The notes under the pieces were generated by a model. That model did no database searches. It was not told the DNA's origin and saw nothing but the letters and a program-made list of their open reading frames with translations. From assembly GCA_018646565.1 (NCBI GenBank), contig JABGUO010000246.1, positions 1-6,115 on the forward strand: a stretch of DNA of 6,115 bases. The letters run 5' to 3'. Made by a program: the position numbers and the translations under genes. Positions 5,380-6,115 of this stretch are shown here, in pieces. This DNA comes from Opitutia bacterium. Lineage in GTDB: Bacteria > Verrucomicrobiota > Verrucomicrobiia > Opitutales > Seribacteraceae. The stretch's first letter is position 1, and each line of letters begins with the position of its first letter.

Positions 5380-6115
5380 CTAACCGACGGGCAGCTTCCC
5401 GGTAACTGCCAGTATTTTGATAAGCCTTCCTCGCGTAGATCTTATTCCATTGAGAAAGAGTGACCTGAGAGCCAACGTAAATTCCCTCTATATCCTCTTC
5501 ATTCCCATCGGTATTCACCAACGGAACAAATTCATCATGGACAATAATATTACGCACCGCCTGTTCCAACTCCCTGAAATTACCCGGCCAGGAATAATGG
5601 GAAGGAAGAACAGATTCTAATTTATTCACGACCTTTGAACTGAGCTCCTTTGCTCCATCACTACCGAAAAGTTTAGTGCAAATGTAATGGACTGAATGAA
5701 CAATCTCCTTCGGACTAGAAGCAAGGATATCCTGCAAGCCAATCGTAGTGACCTGATCCCCACAAAGGCGGTAAAAGAAATCCTCCCTCATCCCTCCATT
5801 TCTTACCTGCTCTCCTAAGTCCCGATGAGTGGCCGCGATAATCTTACCCTCGTAAAAAGAAGGAGCATCCCCACCAATAGCCTGAAATTCACCCGACTGT
5901 AATATTCTGAGCAATTTTACCTGAATGGATTCTGGAACTTCACCAATTTCATCAAGAAATACCGTTCCATATTGACCTGCTTTTTTAAAAATTCCCGCAT
6001 GATCGCGCATCGCACCCGTAAAAGAACCCTTGCGATGACCAAAAAGTTCAGACTCTATCAAGGTTTCTGTTAGGGCAGATAAATTAACCGGACAGAAACT
6101 TTCTTTCGGACTGGA
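5339..6115 (-). CDS. Sigma-54-dependent transcriptional activator (partial, N-terminus beyond the right edge)
   Basis: This is the C-terminal 258 residues of a bacterial enhancer-binding protein, which uses ATP hydrolysis to open promoters held by sigma-54 RNA polymerase. Counting from the right window edge: CPVNLSALTETLIESELFGH (8-27); the sigma-54-contacting loop GSFTGA (30-35, standard GAFTGA with Ser for Ala); Walker B TVFLDEIG (51-58); sensor I IIAATHRDL (92-100, His where Asn is usual); arginine-finger region MREDFFYRL (109-117); sensor II WPGNFREL (176-183); and a Fis-type helix-turn-helix, GSYREAARRLDADQRTIKKL (236-255). The usual PPLRER-x-x-DI stretch after the arginine fingers is replaced by TIGLQDILASSPKEI (124-138), as I recall from an RtcR-like subgroup. 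The frame is open to the window edge, so the Walker A motif and any sensory domain lie outside; a TTG at 6061 is internal, not the start. The target genes are unknown. It converges on cca. Confidence 0.93.
   Translation of the reverse strand, partial: SSPKESFCPVNLSALTETLIESELFGHRKGSFTGAMRDHAGIFKKAGQYGTVFLDEIGEVPESIQVKLLRILQSGEFQAIGGDAPSFYEGKIIAATHRDLGEQVRNGGMREDFFYRLCGDQVTTIGLQDILASSPKEIVHSVHYICTKLFGSDGAKELSSKVVNKLESVLPSHYSWPGNFRELEQAVRNIIVHDEFVPLVNTDGNEEDIEGIYVGSQVTLSQWNKIYARKAYQNTGSYREAARRLDADQRTIKKLVAG

Overview
The window looks like an ordinary bacterial chromosomal segment with five recognisable protein-coding genes, two of them cut by the window edges, plus one gene of unknown function. 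The presence of sigma-54 regulation, a GmhA-type sugar-phosphate isomerase, moderate A+T content, and weak or absent Shine-Dalgarno sequences before several starts suggests a Gram-negative-type bacterium. The protein flavours (prfB without a programmed frameshift, a long SIS isomerase, an RtcR-like sigma-54 activator) make me lean tentatively to Verrucomicrobiota/Opitutae. That lineage call is from memory of family flavours and is not proven by the window.

Left part, minus strand (1-3100): a compact cluster transcribed right to left, cysH (3'-phosphoadenylylsulfate reductase), then after 17 nt prfB (release factor 2), then through a TAATG stop/start overlap a large protein that resembles circularly permuted ATP-grasp ligases and runs off the left edge. 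The spacing suggests one transcript starting from a promoter in the divergent spacer at about 3101-3216.

Middle, plus strand (3217-5219): a SIS-domain sugar-phosphate isomerase (GmhA type) followed 2 nt later by an HD-domain CCA tRNA nucleotidyltransferase. These two are probably translationally coupled. A small AT-rich hairpin with a T run (about 5317-5340) could terminate this transcript.

Right part, minus strand (5339-6115): the C-terminal 258 residues of a sigma-54-dependent activator (AAA+ domain and Fis-type helix-turn-helix), with its N-terminal sensor domain and Walker A beyond the right edge. It converges on cca. The stretch after its stop codon stays open in the +1 frame for 28 more codons and reads like protein, which may be a frameshifted C-terminus or a tiny gene.

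The genes cover translation (RF2, CCA-adding enzyme), sulfate assimilation (CysH), envelope sugar metabolism (GmhA type) and regulation (sigma-54 activator). I see no mobile element, CRISPR array, rRNA or tRNA, and no convincing novel multi-gene system. The points most worth a second look are the uncharacterised ATP-grasp-like gene coupled to prfB, the loss of the RF2 frameshift site, an ExD instead of DxD in the CCA enzyme, and the open +1 frame behind the sigma-54 regulator.
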